Origin: JBGAKG01 sp044224495
GTDB taxonomy: Bacteria; Myxococcota_A; Polyangia; Polyangiales; Polyangiaceae
Length of the DNA stretch: 64,000 nt
Reading direction: 5' to 3'
Assembly: GCA_044224495.1 (NCBI GenBank)
Contig: JBGAKG010000026.1
Coordinates: 1-64,000 of the forward strand
A program made the translations under genes and the position numbers. Numbering within the stretch: the stretch's first letter is position 1; each line of letters opens with the position of its first letter. The notes below the pieces were generated by a model, which ran no database searches, had not been told where the DNA came from, and worked only from the letters and a program-made list of their open reading frames with translations. Below are positions 16,368 through 25,433 of the stretch, piece after piece.

Positions 16368-17387
16368 GTGAACGACCTCGTCCTCGAAACCGCGCCGCTC
16401 GGCTTCCCCTGGGTCACGCTCGACCCGTTCCTCTTCTGCGTCCACCACGACGACGCGTACCCCGCCGGGAACGAGGCGATGGGTCCGGCAGCGTCCCTCG
16501 CCGGCCGGAACCTCGGCCAAGACTTCGAGGGCAAGGACGGCTGGCGCATGTACCACGGCGAGACCGTCCCCGGCTTCCCGCAGCATCCCCACCGCGGGTT
16601 CGAGACCGTGACGATCGCGCGCCGCGGCTACATCGATCACTCCGACTCGTTGGGGGCGGCCGCGCGCTTCGGCCGCGGCGACGCTCAGTGGATGACGGCC
16701 GGACGCGGCATCGTGCACTCCGAGATGTTTCCGCTTCTGGAGCGCGAGGCGCCCAACCCGGTCGAGCTCTTCCAGATCTGGCTCAACCTCCCCAGCGTCG
16801 ACAAGATGGTCGAGCCCCACTTCAAGATGCTGTGGGACGAGCTCGTCCCGCGCATCGTGCGCGAAGAGGACGGGCTCCGGTCCGAAGTGACGGTCTATGC
16901 CGGTAGGTATGGAGACGTGCGTCCGCCCCCGCCCCCGCCTCACTCGTGGGCGACGCGCCCCGAGAGCGACGTCGCGATCTGGAGCATCGTGCTTTCGCCG
17001 GGCGCCACGGTCGAGCTTCCGCCGGCTGCGTCGGAAGAGACCAATCGCGTCCTCTACTTCTTCGTCGGCGACTCGTTGGAGGTGGGTGGCACCAAGCTCG
17101 AGCGCCATTGCGCGGCCGTCGTTCGTCCCGACGTCGCGCTCCCGCTCCGCGCTGGCTCTACCGTGACCGAGATCCTCGTGCTCCAAGGCCGCCCGATCGG
17201 CGAGCCCGCCGTCCAGCACGGGCCATTCGTGATGACGAGTCGTGCGGAAATCCACGCAGCGATTACGGATTATCAGCGGACTCGGTTCGGCGGCTGGCCC
17301 TGGGGAAAGGACGATCCGGTTCATCCGCGGAGTGAGGGCCGCTTCGCGCGCCACGTCGATGGTCGAATCGAGACCAAACCGCGCTGA
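16368..17387 (+). CDS. pirin family protein (bicupin)
   Basis: This 339-residue protein shows the pirin N-cupin metal motif HPHRGFETVTI and the later QWMTAGRGIVHSE block with the conserved His and Glu. A second cupin domain (from about 190) follows a Pro-rich linker. Bacterial pirins bind Fe and are reported as quercetin dioxygenases or redox-linked regulators. The length is somewhat above the common 230-290. It starts at GTG 16368, five bp after the zinc-ribbon gene, indicating one operon. Confidence 0.88.
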   Translation: MNDLVLETAPLGFPWVTLDPFLFCVHHDDAYPAGNEAMGPAASLAGRNLGQDFEGKDGWRMYHGETVPGFPQHPHRGFETVTIARRGYIDHSDSLGAAARFGRGDAQWMTAGRGIVHSEMFPLLEREAPNPVELFQIWLNLPSVDKMVEPHFKMLWDELVPRIVREEDGLRSEVTVYAGRYGDVRPPPPPPHSWATRPESDVAIWSIVLSPGATVELPPAASEETNRVLYFFVGDSLEVGGTKLERHCAAVVRPDVALPLRAGSTVTEILVLQGRPIGEPAVQHGPFVMTSRAEIHAAITDYQRTRFGGWPWGKDDPVHPRSEGRFARHVDGRIETKPR

Positions 17388-17450
17388 ACCGGTCTCTCAG
17401 ATTTCGTGTTCGGGAGTCCAATCCCGACTAGACTAGCGAGAGAGGTCTTC

Positions 17451-19475
17451 GTGACGAGGGAGCTCGAGTCGAGACGCCGGAGCGCCCTCGCCGCGTTGCC
17501 AGCCGGCCTGATCACCGTCGACGGCACGGGGACCATTCACCTCGACGACGTCGCGCGCACACTCGTCGGGGTGGACGTGCCGAGCCTGACGCCGAGCGAG
17601 CTGACCGAGCTGCTCGATCCGGCCCACAAAGCCGACACGCTCCTCCAACTGGAGCGCGCTGCGCACGAGAGCCCGCCGCGCGACGTGTACCTCCCGATCG
17701 TGGCGTTCGAAGGAACGCGTTGGCTTCGCTTGCGTTGGGCGGACGTCCACGGCACGGGCGAGCGGGAAGGCACGCTCCTCGACGTCACGCTCCACGAGCA
17801 GGACCGGCGCGCGCTCGCCCGCCAGCTCCGTCACAACGAGAGCTTCGCGCGCCTCGCGGCGCGGCTCCTCGCGGCGAGCTCGATCGACGCGTCGCTCGAA
17901 GCGGTCGCGGCGGAGGTCGGACCGCCGCTCGACCTCGCCTTCACGCGCGCGCTTCTCTTCGACGACGACGCTCCCGCCCGCGCCGAGCTCGAGCAGATGC
18001 TCGCGGCCGCGGGTGAGGTCGTCCACATCCACGACGTCTTCGCGTCGGCGCTCGCCCCGGTGGCGCTCGTGGGCAGCGCTCCTCCGGTGCGCACGTTCCT
18101 CGCTGCGCCAATCCTGATCGACGGCATGGTGTCCGGCGCGGTGGTGGCGGGAAGCCACGACGAGCCGCGCTTCCTCGAGGACGACGACCTCGCGTTCTTC
18201 GCGTCCGTCGTCGCGCTCGCCTCGGGCGCGCTCGCGGCGCAGAAGCTCGGCGTCCGGCACCGGAAGATCGAGTCGAAGCTCGCGCAGTCGCAGAAGCTCG
18301 AGAGCTTGGGCGTGCTCGCCGGCGGGATTGCCCACGACTTCAACAACCTGCTCGTCGGCATCCTCGGCAACGCGGGGTTGGTTCTCTCCGCGCTCCCTGC
18401 CGATGCGCCGGGCCGCGCCGAGCTCCGCGCGCTCCGGCTCGCCGCGCTCCGAGCCTCGGATCTCACGAAGCAGCTGCTCGCCTACGCGGGGCGGGCGCCC
18501 TTCGAGGTCGCGCGCGTCGACATGCGGAGGCTCGTCGGCGAGATGGGGACGCTCCTCTCGGCCGCGATCCCGAAGAACGTGGCCATCGAGTACGACTTCA
18601 ACGACGTACCGATGCTGGTCAGCGCCGACCCGACGCAGCTGCGGCAGGTCATGATGAATCTGCTCACGAACGCGTCCGACGCGATCGGGCAGACGGAGGG
18701 TACGGTTCGCGTCTCGGTCCGTCACGCCACCGTCGACGCCGCGTATTTCAGCGACGCGCTCTTCGGCGAAGCCCGCACGCCGGGCTCCTACGTCATCATC
18801 AACGTGACCGACAGCGGCGCGGGCATGCCGCCCGACGTTCGCGCGCGCATCTTCGACCCGTTCTTCACCACGAAGGCCAGCGGCCGCGGGCTCGGCCTCG
18901 CGGCGGTGCTCGGCATCCTGCGCGCGCACAAGTCGGCGGTGAAGGTGCTGAGCGAGCCGGGCCGCGGCACGACGTTCGAGATTGCGATCCCCGCGCTCGA
19001 AGAGGAGAGCGCGCGCCTGGATCTCGGGGGCGACGGCAAGGACGCCCCCGACACCCCGCTCGTCCAGCAGTCCGGTACGGTGTTGGTCATCGACGACGAG
19101 CCGGTCGTGCGAACGGTCGCGAAACGCGCGCTGGAGCGCGCGGGGTTCGAGGTCGTCATGGCCGAGGACGGCATCGAGGGCGTCGCGACGTACGCCGAGA
19201 ACCGCGACCGCATCGTCGCCGTGTTGCTCGACTCGTCGATGCCGCGCATGGGCGGGCTCGAGGCGCTCGGGAAGATCCGCGAGATCGATCCGAAGGTCCC
19301 GGTCGTGCTCTCGAGCGGGTACTCCGCGCAGGATCTCTCCGGTGCGACCGCGAGCGCGCACGTGCGCTTCCTGCCGAAGCCGTTCGATCCGAAGCAGCTG
19401 GTGGGCGCGATCGTGGCCGCGATCGCACCGCCACCCAGCTCACCGCGCCCGTCGAAGCTCGCTCAGGGAGCCTGA
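17451..19475 (+). CDS. cytoplasmic hybrid histidine kinase with PAS- and GAF-like sensor domains
   Basis: From GTG 17451, preceded by AGAGAGG, the product is 674 residues. A PAS-like region (about 10-115) and a GAF-like region (about 135-265) lead into a HisKA domain with GGIAHDFNN (His at about 295). The HATPase has N-box NLLTNASDA, DSGAGMP and GRGLGLAAV. A C-terminal receiver domain follows (DDEP acid pair; phospho-acceptor in AVLLDSSMPRMGG, about Asp594). No membrane segment is visible, so it senses a cytoplasmic signal. An in-frame GTG at 17406 would add 15 residues but lacks a ribosome-binding site. No dedicated response regulator is adjacent. Confidence 0.9.
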   Translation: MTRELESRRRSALAALPAGLITVDGTGTIHLDDVARTLVGVDVPSLTPSELTELLDPAHKADTLLQLERAAHESPPRDVYLPIVAFEGTRWLRLRWADVHGTGEREGTLLDVTLHEQDRRALARQLRHNESFARLAARLLAASSIDASLEAVAAEVGPPLDLAFTRALLFDDDAPARAELEQMLAAAGEVVHIHDVFASALAPVALVGSAPPVRTFLAAPILIDGMVSGAVVAGSHDEPRFLEDDDLAFFASVVALASGALAAQKLGVRHRKIESKLAQSQKLESLGVLAGGIAHDFNNLLVGILGNAGLVLSALPADAPGRAELRALRLAALRASDLTKQLLAYAGRAPFEVARVDMRRLVGEMGTLLSAAIPKNVAIEYDFNDVPMLVSADPTQLRQVMMNLLTNASDAIGQTEGTVRVSVRHATVDAAYFSDALFGEARTPGSYVIINVTDSGAGMPPDVRARIFDPFFTTKASGRGLGLAAVLGILRAHKSAVKVLSEPGRGTTFEIAIPALEEESARLDLGGDGKDAPDTPLVQQSGTVLVIDDEPVVRTVAKRALERAGFEVVMAEDGIEGVATYAENRDRIVAVLLDSSMPRMGGLEALGKIREIDPKVPVVLSSGYSAQDLSGATASAHVRFLPKPFDPKQLVGAIVAAIAPPPSSPRPSKLAQGA

Positions 19476-20482
19476 TCGACCGACCACACGCCGATCTCGC
19501 CCTCGATCCCGATCGCGATCTGCGCAGCGCCCCAGACCCACGAGCCCACGTCCACCACCGGGACGAAGCGCCCGCCGACGCGGACCGCCGTGACGCCCGG
19601 CCGATGGCTGTGGCCGACGAACGCGACGCGGACGGTGCTCGCGCCCGCGACGCCTTCGAGGACGGCGCGGAGGTGATCGCTCCCATCGCGCTCGCTCCAG
19701 CGCGGCGCGCTGAACGGGGCGACGTCCGTGATCGACGTGGATGCGGGCCACTGGCGATCGGCGACGTTCGAGAATTGCTCGACCGAGGGATCGGCGAAGA
19801 AGTCGATCGCGAAGTCGACCCCGCGCTGGAGCAACATCGACAGCGGGTTGGAGAGCTTCGCCAGGATCGTGGCGAGCTTGGCGGCGGCATCGCCGTCCTG
19901 GCCGCCCATCGCCTCGACGAGCTGATCGATCTGATGGCCGTGGAACCCGAGGATCCTCCCGTTCACGAAGCTCTGCGCGTATGCGAGGCGCCCGTTCGGC
20001 CCGTTCGCGTTGCGCGCCCACGAGGGCGGGTACAGCGCCAAGGTCGCGTCGTGGTTGCCGACGCACACGCGCGCGTCGGCCGCGCCCATCAGCTTGCCGA
20101 GCACCGCGCCGTAGGCGTCCTCGATGACGCGGTAGTCGCTCGTCGGGTGATCCTTGTACTCGGGGTACGCGCGCCACACGTCGTAGAGATCGCCGAGCTG
20201 CAGCACGCTCACGCGGTTTCCGGTCGCCTCGTACCGCGCCTTGAACGCGACGATCGCGTCGACCAGCCGCTGGAGCGTCGCGAGCGCGGTGCGCCCGTCG
20301 TTCGCGAAGACGTCCCCCGTGAGGCCCGACGCGAAGTGCATGTCGGGGATGACGATGAGCGCGCGCGTCCCGAGGATCTCGGTCGCGGGATCCCACGCGA
20401 GCTTCACCGGCTGCCCCTCTTGCACGAGGGGCGAGAGGCTCACGCCCGCCGCGGCGAGGCCGTCGACGACGACGTTGCTCAC
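19463..20482 (-). CDS. calcineurin-like metallophosphoesterase
   Basis: A 339-residue protein with all metallophosphoesterase motifs: PDMHF (D-x-H), GDLYD, VGNHD, a His in GFHGHQ, and GHSHRP near the C-terminus. It would hydrolyse phosphomonoesters or phosphodiesters using two metal ions. The start is taken as GTG 20482, which overlaps the upstream lipoprotein stop in a GTGA junction. An open frame to 20587 exists but lies inside the upstream gene. Its 3' end overlaps the convergent histidine kinase by 13 bp. Confidence 0.85.
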   Translation of the reverse strand: MSNVVVDGLAAAGVSLSPLVQEGQPVKLAWDPATEILGTRALIVIPDMHFASGLTGDVFANDGRTALATLQRLVDAIVAFKARYEATGNRVSVLQLGDLYDVWRAYPEYKDHPTSDYRVIEDAYGAVLGKLMGAADARVCVGNHDATLALYPPSWARNANGPNGRLAYAQSFVNGRILGFHGHQIDQLVEAMGGQDGDAAAKLATILAKLSNPLSMLLQRGVDFAIDFFADPSVEQFSNVADRQWPASTSITDVAPFSAPRWSERDGSDHLRAVLEGVAGASTVRVAFVGHSHRPGVTAVRVGGRFVPVVDVGSWVWGAAQIAIGIEGEIGVWSVDQAP

Positions 20483-20940
20483 GGCGCCCTCGGGTAGAGC
20501 GCGAGGCCGACGACGTGCGTGCAACGTTGCGCGCCGAGCGTCTCCGAGTGCTCCACGATCAGCACGCGCTGCTCCAGCGCGTAGCACTTGAGGTTGAAGC
20601 CGCCGCCCGAGATGGGCGCGTCACCGTTGCCTTGCGCGGGCACCGTCGCTTGCTGGATGCTGGGGCACGCGGTCGCGTGGATCCCGAGCGAGGCTTCGAA
20701 CGCAGCGATCTCGTCGGTGCACGGCGCGGCAGGATCGGGCGTGGTCGGAGGCCAACCGAGCGTGGAGCTCGAGGGCGCGGGGACGACGCCAGCGCGGATG
20801 TCGCCGGGGAGCGCGCGGACGTAGACGCCGTTCGCGTTCGTCCCCGGAGCGACGGTGGGCGTCGGCTTGTTGCACGCGACGAGGGCAGCGGTGGAGCCGA
20901 CCACGAGGACGGCGAAGGACCAACGGATCGGCTTACGCAC
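20479..20940 (-). CDS. small lipoprotein of unknown function
   Basis: A 153-residue protein from GTG 20940 with a lipoprotein signal (TAALVACNK). The mature part is Pro-rich at first, then has four spaced cysteines (APCTDE, TACPS, LKCYALEQ, QRCTH) that could form disulfides. It overlaps the metallophosphoesterase start by 4 bp, so the two are probably translationally coupled and may act together in the envelope. The start is uncertain because no ATG is available near the signal peptide. Confidence 0.65.
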   Translation of the reverse strand: MRKPIRWSFAVLVVGSTAALVACNKPTPTVAPGTNANGVYVRALPGDIRAGVVPAPSSSTLGWPPTTPDPAAPCTDEIAAFEASLGIHATACPSIQQATVPAQGNGDAPISGGGFNLKCYALEQRVLIVEHSETLGAQRCTHVVGLALYPRAP

Positions 20941-21055
20941 GGTTCGAGCATCACCGCGCCGGGTCCGCTGCGTCAACAAACTCACGCGGAGGCGGGAATC
21001 GCAGGGAATCCCACCTTCGCAAAGCTCGGCACGAAGCGTGCTTTGCGGGGGGCCG

Positions 21056-22252
21056 ATGCGCACTCGTCTTCTCCTTGCCCTCGCCTTCCTCGCATCCACC
21101 GCTTGCGGATCGACCGCCCCGGTCACTCCCACCGGCGACGCTGGCGCGAGTGACGCGACGGACGCCGCCGTGACGAGCCCGCCGACGGCCACGTCGACGA
21201 GCACCGGCTCGCTCGCCGAGGCGCGCGCGAACCACACCGCGACGCTCCTGCTCGATGGGCGCGTGCTCGTCGTCGGCGGCGAGCAGGTGGCGACGCGTAC
21301 GCCCACGGCGTCGATCGAAGTGTGGGACCCCGGCACGGGAAAGTTCACGACGCTCGATCCGTTGCCCAACCCGATCGTGGGTCACACCGCCACGCGGCTC
21401 GCCGACGGGCGCGTCCTCATCGCGGGGAGCGGCCACTACAGCGCCAATGGCTCGCCGAACGGCGAAGAGGTCAGCGACGCGGCCTTCGTCTTCGATCCGA
21501 AGACCAACAAGGCGACGCCGGTCGGACCGATGAAGCACAAGCGCAGCCATCACTTCGCCGTCCTGCTCGGAGACGGGAAGGTCCTCGTCGGCGGTGGCGC
21601 CGATGCGGTGCCGAGCTCGCTGCCTCCGGCGCTGGACTCGGTGGAGCTCTTCGATCCGGCGACGGGGCAATTCGCCGACGAAGCGAAGATGGTCGAGCCG
21701 CGCGAGATGGCCGTCGCCGTGGCGCTCGATGGACAGCGCGTCATGGTCGTCTCCGGGATCAATACGAAGAAGGGCGCGCTCGCGTCGACCGAGATCTACG
21801 ACGAGAAGACGCACGCCTTCACGGCCGGATCGAACCTGGTCGACGGCGGCCGGATCTACCACTCCGTCCTCCACGCGAGCGACGGGAAGGTGCTCGTGCT
21901 CGGGGGCGTGCAAGCGACGAGCGGTGGTGCGACGTTCCTCGACTCGGTGGAGGTGTGGGGTGGAAGCGAGTTCGCGCTCGGCGCGCTCTTGCCGACCGGA
22001 CGAAACTCCGCGCCGCTCGTCGAGCGCGACGGTCATGCGGTCGCCGTCGGCGGCTTCTCGTGGGACGGCTTGCTCTCGACGTACTTCGACGAGATCGTCT
22101 GGCTCGGCGCCGACGGTTGGAAGGTCGTGGGCCACCTGAAGCTCGGCACCTTCGGTCACACGGTGACGCAGCTCGGCGACGGGCGGCTGCTCGTGGTCGG
22201 GGGCTCGAACGCGAAGACGCAGGCGCGTGCGGAGCTCGTGACGTTCGAGTGA
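21056..22252 (+). CDS. Kelch-repeat lipoprotein
   Basis: A 398-residue protein with a lipoprotein signal (FLASTACGS), an Ala/Thr/Asp-rich linker, and about six Kelch-type blades. The blades have the galactose-oxidase style pattern H-T-A-T-x-L-x-D-G-R-V-L-V-x-G-G (for example HTATLLLDGRVLVVGG and HTATRLADGRVLIAGS). These form a beta-propeller for binding proteins or glycans. It is divergent from the small lipoprotein/metallophosphoesterase pair. Such lipoproteins are numerous in myxobacteria, and no catalytic residue set is evident. Confidence 0.85.
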   Translation: MRTRLLLALAFLASTACGSTAPVTPTGDAGASDATDAAVTSPPTATSTSTGSLAEARANHTATLLLDGRVLVVGGEQVATRTPTASIEVWDPGTGKFTTLDPLPNPIVGHTATRLADGRVLIAGSGHYSANGSPNGEEVSDAAFVFDPKTNKATPVGPMKHKRSHHFAVLLGDGKVLVGGGADAVPSSLPPALDSVELFDPATGQFADEAKMVEPREMAVAVALDGQRVMVVSGINTKKGALASTEIYDEKTHAFTAGSNLVDGGRIYHSVLHASDGKVLVLGGVQATSGGATFLDSVEVWGGSEFALGALLPTGRNSAPLVERDGHAVAVGGFSWDGLLSTYFDEIVWLGADGWKVVGHLKLGTFGHTVTQLGDGRLLVVGGSNAKTQARAELVTFE

Positions 22253-22395
22253 TCCGAAATCGGGGCTCGGATCCACGTACGGAGACGACCCCGTCCGCGC
22301 GCGAATTCCTTGATTTTTCCGCTGAATGAGCGCGCCAGTGCGGCAACGGATCCTGACGAGAGCGACACGATCGTCGCTCGGAAAAGGAGCCCGCC
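22253..22395 (+). promoter_or_regulatory. leader of the outer-membrane protein gene with strong ribosome-binding site
   Basis: This 143-bp gap contains a locally AT-richer patch (AATTCCTTGATTTTTCC near 22301-22318), which could hold a promoter. A strong Shine-Dalgarno AAAAGGAG sits 6 bases before the ATG at 22396. No other feature is seen. Confidence 0.35.
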
Positions 22396-23040
22396 ATGCC
22401 ACATCGCACCTCCGCTCGCTTCGTCGTCGCGCTTGCTTTCACGATCTCCTCGGTGCTCGCCTCCACGCGCAACGTCCACGCCGAGGAAGCTCAGCCGCAG
22501 ACGAACGAAGCGAGTGGAGGTGCACGCGCTCGAGACGGGAAGCTCCACGCCGGCGCGCTCGCGGGCGTAGGGTTCCCGCGCCCGATTGCGATCGAGGCAT
22601 TCGCAGCGTGGCGATGGTTCGTCGTCGGTGCCGAGTACGGGTTCCTCCCCGAGACCGCGATCGCGGGGGCGAAGCTCTCGTCGTGGTCCGCCTCGGGCGA
22701 CGCGCGCTTCTTTCCGTTCCGCGGCCCCTTCTTCCTCGGGCTGCGCGCGGGCCGTCAGGTGGTGAGCGCCTCGGCCACCGTGAGCGCGCTCGGACAGTCT
22801 CTGTCCGGCGCCGTCGACGTCGCGTCGTGGTTCGTGAACCCGCGCGTCGGGCTCCTCTGGACGTGGGCCTCGGGCTTCGCGTTCGGGATGGAGGCCGGCG
22901 TTCAGATCCCGGTGTCGACCACGGTCACGACGACGCTCCCTGCCGGCGTCGACGACGGCGGCGTGAGCTCGACCGCGGAGACCTGGGGGAAGAAGGTGCT
23001 GCCGAGCGTCGACCTCCTGCGCGTCGGGTTCATGCTTTGA
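22396..23040 (+). CDS. predicted outer-membrane beta-barrel protein
   Basis: This 214-residue protein has a signal peptide (ending near HAEEA). The mature domain alternates hydrophobic and glycine-rich strands (GALAGVGFPRPIAIEAFAAWRWF, FFLGLRAGRQVVSASATV, VNPRVGLLWTWASGFAFGMEAG) and ends in LLRVGFML, close to a barrel C-terminal signature. About eight strands fit the length. A strong ribosome-binding site precedes ATG 22396. The role is unknown; small barrels often act as structural or adhesion proteins. The 3' end overlaps the convergent AraC regulator by 11 bp. Confidence 0.7.
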   Translation: MPHRTSARFVVALAFTISSVLASTRNVHAEEAQPQTNEASGGARARDGKLHAGALAGVGFPRPIAIEAFAAWRWFVVGAEYGFLPETAIAGAKLSSWSASGDARFFPFRGPFFLGLRAGRQVVSASATVSALGQSLSGAVDVASWFVNPRVGLLWTWASGFAFGMEAGVQIPVSTTVTTTLPAGVDDGGVSSTAETWGKKVLPSVDLLRVGFML

Positions 23041-24043
23041 CCGCGCGCCGGCGCCATGCGCCGGGCGCCACACCGGTCCAGCGGCGGAACGCACGCGTGA
23101 AGTTCGCGACGTCGGAGTAGCCGAGACGCTCGGCGATCTCCTCCATCGTCGCCGTCCCCTCGCCGACGAGGCGAACGCCCTCGTTCTTCCGCGCCTCGTC
23201 GTGCAGCACCTTGAAGGTGGTGCCCTCGAGCGCGAGGTGCCGCTTCAGCGTGCGCGGCGACACCGACAGCGCGCGGGCCACGTCGACGAGCCCGCGCGTG
23301 AGCCCGCCCCTCCGCGCGAGGACCGAGCGCACCTTCGCCGAGACCCGCGTCGCGCCCGCGATCGCCGTGAGCGCTCGCTCGCACTGCTCGGTCGCCAGCC
23401 GAAACGCAGCCGGGTCGGCCATGACGAGCGGAACGTCGAGCACGCTGCGGTCGAAGAGGATCCGGTTCTCGGGGCGCCCGAAGCGGACGCGCGCGCCCGC
23501 GATCGGACGCACCTTCTCGAAGTAGGGCGGCTCCGGGAACGCGACCTCGGCCGAGCCCGTGAGCGCGCGCCCCGTCAGCGCTTGCCCAATCTGGCGAATG
23601 CCTTCGATGAGCGCGAAGAGCACGACGTCCCGCGCCGACCCGAACGAAGCCCGCTCCTCGATCACGAGCGCCGCCGTGTCTCCCTCGACCGAGACTCGGA
23701 GGACGAGCGCGTTCGTCCGCGTCGGTGCGTAGCGCGTGGCGATCGCGAGCGCGTCACCGACCGTGGACGCGACCATCGCCGCGAAGCCGAGGTAGCCGTG
23801 CGCCGAGATCCGCATCTGCATCCCGAGGAGCAACCCGAGCGCAGGCTCGCCGCTGAGCGTGCGCGCGCGCGCGACGAGCCGCTCGACGACGGGGAGCGAG
23901 ATCGTCTGGTCGGGATCGGCGAGATCGGCCTCGCGCAGGCCCGTCCCGGCGAGGAGCTGCGACGGGGTCACGCCCCAACGCGCGACGAGCTCCGCGAGGT
24001 GGAGCGCGTGGATCGCCGGTAGGAATGCGTCTTCGGTCGCCAT
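23030..24043 (-). CDS. AraC-family regulator with arabinose-binding-like N-terminus (PF12625 type)
   Basis: From ATG 24043 the product is 337 residues. The N-terminal about 200 residues fit the OruR/PF12625 group (DPDQTISLPVVERLVARARTLSGEPALGLLLG, then HGYLGFAAM). The C-terminus is a standard AraC DNA-binding domain (SVSPRTLKRHLALEGTTFKVL and MEEIAERLGYSDVANFTRAFRRWTGVAPGAWRR). It is divergent from the metal-dependent hydrolase gene with 70 bp between starts. Regulators of this type commonly control such neighbours, so it probably regulates that gene. Confidence 0.88.
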   Translation of the reverse strand: MATEDAFLPAIHALHLAELVARWGVTPSQLLAGTGLREADLADPDQTISLPVVERLVARARTLSGEPALGLLLGMQMRISAHGYLGFAAMVASTVGDALAIATRYAPTRTNALVLRVSVEGDTAALVIEERASFGSARDVVLFALIEGIRQIGQALTGRALTGSAEVAFPEPPYFEKVRPIAGARVRFGRPENRILFDRSVLDVPLVMADPAAFRLATEQCERALTAIAGATRVSAKVRSVLARRGGLTRGLVDVARALSVSPRTLKRHLALEGTTFKVLHDEARKNEGVRLVGEGTATMEEIAERLGYSDVANFTRAFRRWTGVAPGAWRRRAVKA

Positions 24044-24113
24044 GGCCCCAAATGACAAGAACTTGGCACACGCTAACCTGCCGCATCGACGCGCGCCACC
24101 CCATCCTGGGAGC

Positions 24114-24932
24114 ATGCTCGAAGTTCGAAACCTCTCCTTCCACGTCGATGGTGACGGCGAAGCTGGCGTCCCGAAGCACTGGCACGGGCGCGGGCGCGCG
24201 GTCTCCATCTTCTTCGACGGGCTCTCGATCTTCTTCCCCGCCGGCGAGCGGTTCTTCATCTCCTCGGTGCGGGCGCACCTCTCGAAGGTGGGACCCGAGC
24301 TCCGGCGCGACGTCGCGCTCTTCACTGCGCAAGAGGGCATCCACGGTCGGGAACACGACGGGTACAACGCTCGGCTCGAGAAGCACGGCTACCCCGCCGT
24401 TCGGCTCGAGAAGAAGGTCGAACGGATCCTGCGCTTCGCGAAGAAGACGCTGCCGCGGCGGTCGCAGCTGGCCGTCACGTGCGCGCTCGAGCACTTCACC
24501 GGGATGATGGCGCTCCTGCTCTTGGGTGAGCCGAGGAACCTCGAGGACGCTCACCCGACGATGGCAGCCCTCTGGCGGTGGCACGCGGCCGAAGAGAGCG
24601 AGCACAAGTCGGTCCCGTTCGACGTCTTCCGCGCCGCCGGGGGCACGGAGCTCGAGCGGATGGGGATGATGCTCGTCACCGCGGCGGTCTTCTGGGCGAA
24701 GGTCGCCGAGCACCAGGTCGTGATGATGCGCGCCGACGGATGCCTGGGGTCGGCGAAGGAGTGGGCGAACCTGTTTCGCTTCTTGTTCGTGGACCCCGGC
24801 TCGATGTGGAAGCTCATCGGCGCGTGGGCGAAGTGGTTCCGCCCCGGCTTCCACCCGCTCGACATCGACGACGGCGCCTTGCTCGAGGCGTGGCGGCAAG
24901 CGAACGCCGGGGCGATCCCCGACGCGGCCTGA
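24114..24932 (+). CDS. metal-dependent hydrolase (PF10118 type)
   Basis: A 272-residue protein matching the predicted metal-dependent hydrolase family PF10118. Landmarks are the conserved acidic/His helices FTAQEGIHGREHDGYN, CALEHFTGMMALLLL and WRWHAAEESEHKSVPFDVF, resembling a diiron-type four-helix site. Genes of this family are frequently next to AraC regulators of the type found here. The substrate is unknown; lipid-related roles have been guessed. Its TGA is immediately followed by the TCA of the convergent ogt gene. Confidence 0.85.
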   Translation: MLEVRNLSFHVDGDGEAGVPKHWHGRGRAVSIFFDGLSIFFPAGERFFISSVRAHLSKVGPELRRDVALFTAQEGIHGREHDGYNARLEKHGYPAVRLEKKVERILRFAKKTLPRRSQLAVTCALEHFTGMMALLLLGEPRNLEDAHPTMAALWRWHAAEESEHKSVPFDVFRAAGGTELERMGMMLVTAAVFWAKVAEHQVVMMRADGCLGSAKEWANLFRFLFVDPGSMWKLIGAWAKWFRPGFHPLDIDDGALLEAWRQANAGAIPDAA

Positions 24933-25433
24933 TCACGACGCGCGCGTGCCCTGCTCGAGGTCGAGGAGCAGGCGCTTGTTCGCGAGCCCTCCGCCGAAGC
25001 CGCCGAGCCCGCCGTCCTTCGCGATGACGCGGTGGCACGGCACCACGATCGCGATCGGGTTCCTTCCGTTCGCGCCGCCCACGGCGCGCGCGCGCTTCGG
25101 GTCGCCGACGCGGCGCGCTTGCTCCACGTAGGAGATCGTCTTCCCGTACGGGATCTTCCCGAGCTCGCGCCACGCGCGGAGCTGGAACGGCGTCCCGCGC
25201 GGGGCGAGTGGCACGTCGAACGTGCGCCGCTTCCCCGCGAAGTACTCCGCGAGCTCGCGCTTCGTCGCGACGATCATCGGGTGCCGCGGCGCGCGCGGCA
25301 GCTCCTCGAGCTCGCCCGCGCCCCACGTCACGACGTGGAGCCCCTCGTTCGAGGCGACGAGCGTGAGCTCGCCGACCGGCGTCTCGATCACGTCACGAAC
25401 GGCGTCGCTTGGGAGCATCTTCGGCGTCAGCAT
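24933..25433 (-). CDS. ogt: methylated-DNA-[protein]-cysteine S-methyltransferase
   Basis: A 166-residue Ogt/MGMT protein with the alkyl-acceptor motif IVVPCHRVI (Cys133), the DNA-binding RAVGGANGRNP helix-loop before it, and GKTISYVEQARRVG upstream. It removes O6-alkyl groups from guanine by transferring them irreversibly to its own cysteine. It is downstream of the Ada/AlkA fusion gene and overlaps its 3' end by 41 bp, forming an alkylation-repair operon. The start at ATG 25433 lies inside the upstream gene. Confidence 0.95.
   Translation of the reverse strand: MLTPKMLPSDAVRDVIETPVGELTLVASNEGLHVVTWGAGELEELPRAPRHPMIVATKRELAEYFAGKRRTFDVPLAPRGTPFQLRAWRELGKIPYGKTISYVEQARRVGDPKRARAVGGANGRNPIAIVVPCHRVIAKDGGLGGFGGGLANKRLLLDLEQGTRAS

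Noticed and set aside
24044..24113. A sigma-54 promoter at TTGGCACACGC between the AraC regulator and the hydrolase
   Set aside because: The first half resembles TGGCAC, but no TTGC/GC element occurs at the required spacing.
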